Below, piece by piece: positions 23,819 through 24,454 of a stretch of 24,454 nucleotides of DNA; position 1 is the first letter of the stretch; every line of letters starts with the position of its first letter. The stretch spans positions 3,809 to 28,262 of the forward strand of contig JANBTH010000185.1 of assembly GCA_027578815.1 (NCBI GenBank), given 5' to 3'. The stretch is from Coemansia sp. RSA 1804. Taxonomy: Eukaryota; Kickxellomycota; Kickxellomycetes; Kickxellales; Kickxellaceae. The notes beneath the pieces were generated by a model. It made no database searches. It was given only the letters and a program-made list of their open reading frames with translations, and was not told the DNA's origin. Position numbers and translations under genes: made by a program.

Positions 23819-23963
23819 ACTCCCTTGTTTCTCTTTCCTTGTGATTGCTAAAAAGCAAACTTTTTCTTCGTTTTTTTCTTTATCTGTGTTTGATTGATAT
23901 CAACCCACGGTCATTATTAGTTGATTTCGCCTACCCTACTACAACCAGTGCTTAAAGATAATT

Positions 23964-24454
23964 ATGGCCGAACGAATCAGCAAGGCATTTGCCAGAGCAG
24001 CAGAGGAAGGGCGCCCAACGTTTGTAGCTTACACTGTTGCGGGATACCCATCTGTTGATCAGACCGCCGACATTCTTCTTGCGCTGGAGAGCGGCGGGGT
24101 GGATGTAATAGAGCTTGGGATTCCTTTTACGGATCCGCTTGCAGATGGGCCCACGATCCAGGAGGCGCACATTGCAGCGCTCGCAAACGGAGCAGACATT
24201 GGCACATGTCTGAAGATTGTCTCCAGCGCGCGTGAACGAGGACTTCAGGCGCCGGTTCTGTTTATGGGGTACTACAACCCAATCATGCAGTACGGAGAGA
24301 GCGATCTAGTGAAAAACTGTGCAAAGGCGGGAATCGATGGATACATTGTGGTGGATCTTCCTCCAGAGGAGGCGCATTCATTCCGCGCACTCTGTGCCAG
24401 CTCTGGCCAGAGCTACATTCCACTGATCACGCCTTCAACGTCCGAGGCCCGAAT
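23964..24454 (+). CDS. TRP5: Tryptophan synthase, alpha domain (5' part, cut by window end)
   Basis: The first 163 residues are present and the frame runs off the window. The alpha domain cleaves indole-3-glycerol phosphate to indole and glyceraldehyde 3-phosphate, the penultimate half-reaction of tryptophan synthesis. The N-terminus MAERISKAFARAAEEGRPTF starts the TIM barrel. VIELGIPFTDPLADGPTIQ carries both catalytic acids, E50 and D61 (E. coli E49 and D60). LFMGYYNPIMQYG and GYIVVDLPPEEA match the yeast Trp5 alpha domain closely. In fungi this domain is normally fused to a C-terminal PLP-dependent beta domain; that part is outside the window, so the fusion is inferred. The ATG at 23964-23966 fits the yeast start. 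Upstream TGACTCA and TATA elements suggest amino-acid control. Confidence 0.94.
   Translation, partial: MAERISKAFARAAEEGRPTFVAYTVAGYPSVDQTADILLALESGGVDVIELGIPFTDPLADGPTIQEAHIAALANGADIGTCLKIVSSARERGLQAPVLFMGYYNPIMQYGESDLVKNCAKAGIDGYIVVDLPPEEAHSFRALCASSGQSYIPLITPSTSEAR

Larger units (their letters stand above)
23128..23963. promoter_or_regulatory. BXI1/TRP5 bidirectional promoter
   Basis: These 836 bp between two divergent start codons contain CACGTG (23292-23297), a G-rich patch (23474-23487), an inverted CCAAT pair (23539-23550), TGACTCA (23648-23654), a weaker TTAGTCA (23714-23720) and TATAAAA (23812-23818). A 24-codon ATG frame lies at 23631-23705. Pyrimidine-rich sequence surrounds the TRP5 TATA. 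Confidence 0.6.

Noticed and set aside
1..24454. tRNA, rRNA, transposon or CRISPR content
   Set aside because: I looked for T-arm/B-box strings, long terminal or inverted repeats, transposase or reverse-transcriptase motifs and regularly spaced repeats on both strands and found none I could support by eye.
1..24454. A co-functional gene cluster
   Set aside because: The products act in transcription, actin, wall, kinase signalling, rRNA methylation, mitochondria, ER exit, nuclear pore and tryptophan synthesis. Adjacent divergent pairs may share promoters, but nothing shows a pathway cluster.

Overview
The window is nuclear DNA of a filamentous or zygosporic fungus. It holds eleven protein-coding genes, all housekeeping or general cell-biology genes. 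I see no tRNA, rRNA, transposon, CRISPR array or bacterial-type operon. Fungal signs are a class III (GH18) chitinase, an FG nucleoporin with a Q/M-rich linker, a Hap2-type NF-YA, and a TRP5-type tryptophan synthase start. Spliceosomal introns are few (three seen), with GTAGGT, GTAAGG and GTAAGT donors and CTAAC-like branch points. METTL5, a SETD4-like SET protein and NIPSNAP occur together; to my knowledge budding yeast lacks METTL5 and SETD4. That leans towards an early-diverging lineage (Kickxellomycotina or a relative), but the assignment is inference.

Layout, left to right: HAP2/NF-YA (minus, 221-1120); ARP3 (plus, 2371-3824, one intron); secreted class III chitinase (plus, 4698-5699); casein kinase 1 of the HRR25/CK1-delta type (plus, 6959-9357, three exons); METTL5 18S rRNA m6A methyltransferase (minus, 10073-10744); an assembly gap (11048-11143) flanked by two copies of one sequence; SETD4-like SET-domain methyltransferase (plus, 11378-12877); mitochondrial NIPSNAP (plus, 13294-14232); SEC16 (minus, 14368-19890); NUP54 (plus, 20455-22077); BXI1-type Bax-inhibitor protein (minus, 22339-23127); and the 5' part of TRP5 (plus, from 23964, cut by the window end).

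The genes are not one pathway. Four head-to-head pairs share promoter regions: HAP2/ARP3, METTL5/SETD4-like, SEC16/NUP54 and BXI1/TRP5. Three tail-to-tail pairs are CK1/METTL5, NIPSNAP/SEC16 (135 bp apart) and NUP54/BXI1. The most readable regulatory region is BXI1/TRP5: it has a perfect Gcn4/CPC1-type TGACTCA element, an inverted pair of CCAAT boxes and a TATA box. The SEC16/NUP54 promoter holds several short inverted repeats.

Several long open frames begin at TTG or GTG or extend upstream through T-rich leader sequence. I moved starts to the first credible ATG for HAP2, SEC16, NUP54 and BXI1. I did not find a previously undescribed system. The most useful second looks are the unmerged contig overlap around the N gap, a hydrophobic reading frame directly in phase behind the chitinase stop codon, a foldable T-run-ended segment beside the gap, and the promoter architecture of TRP5.
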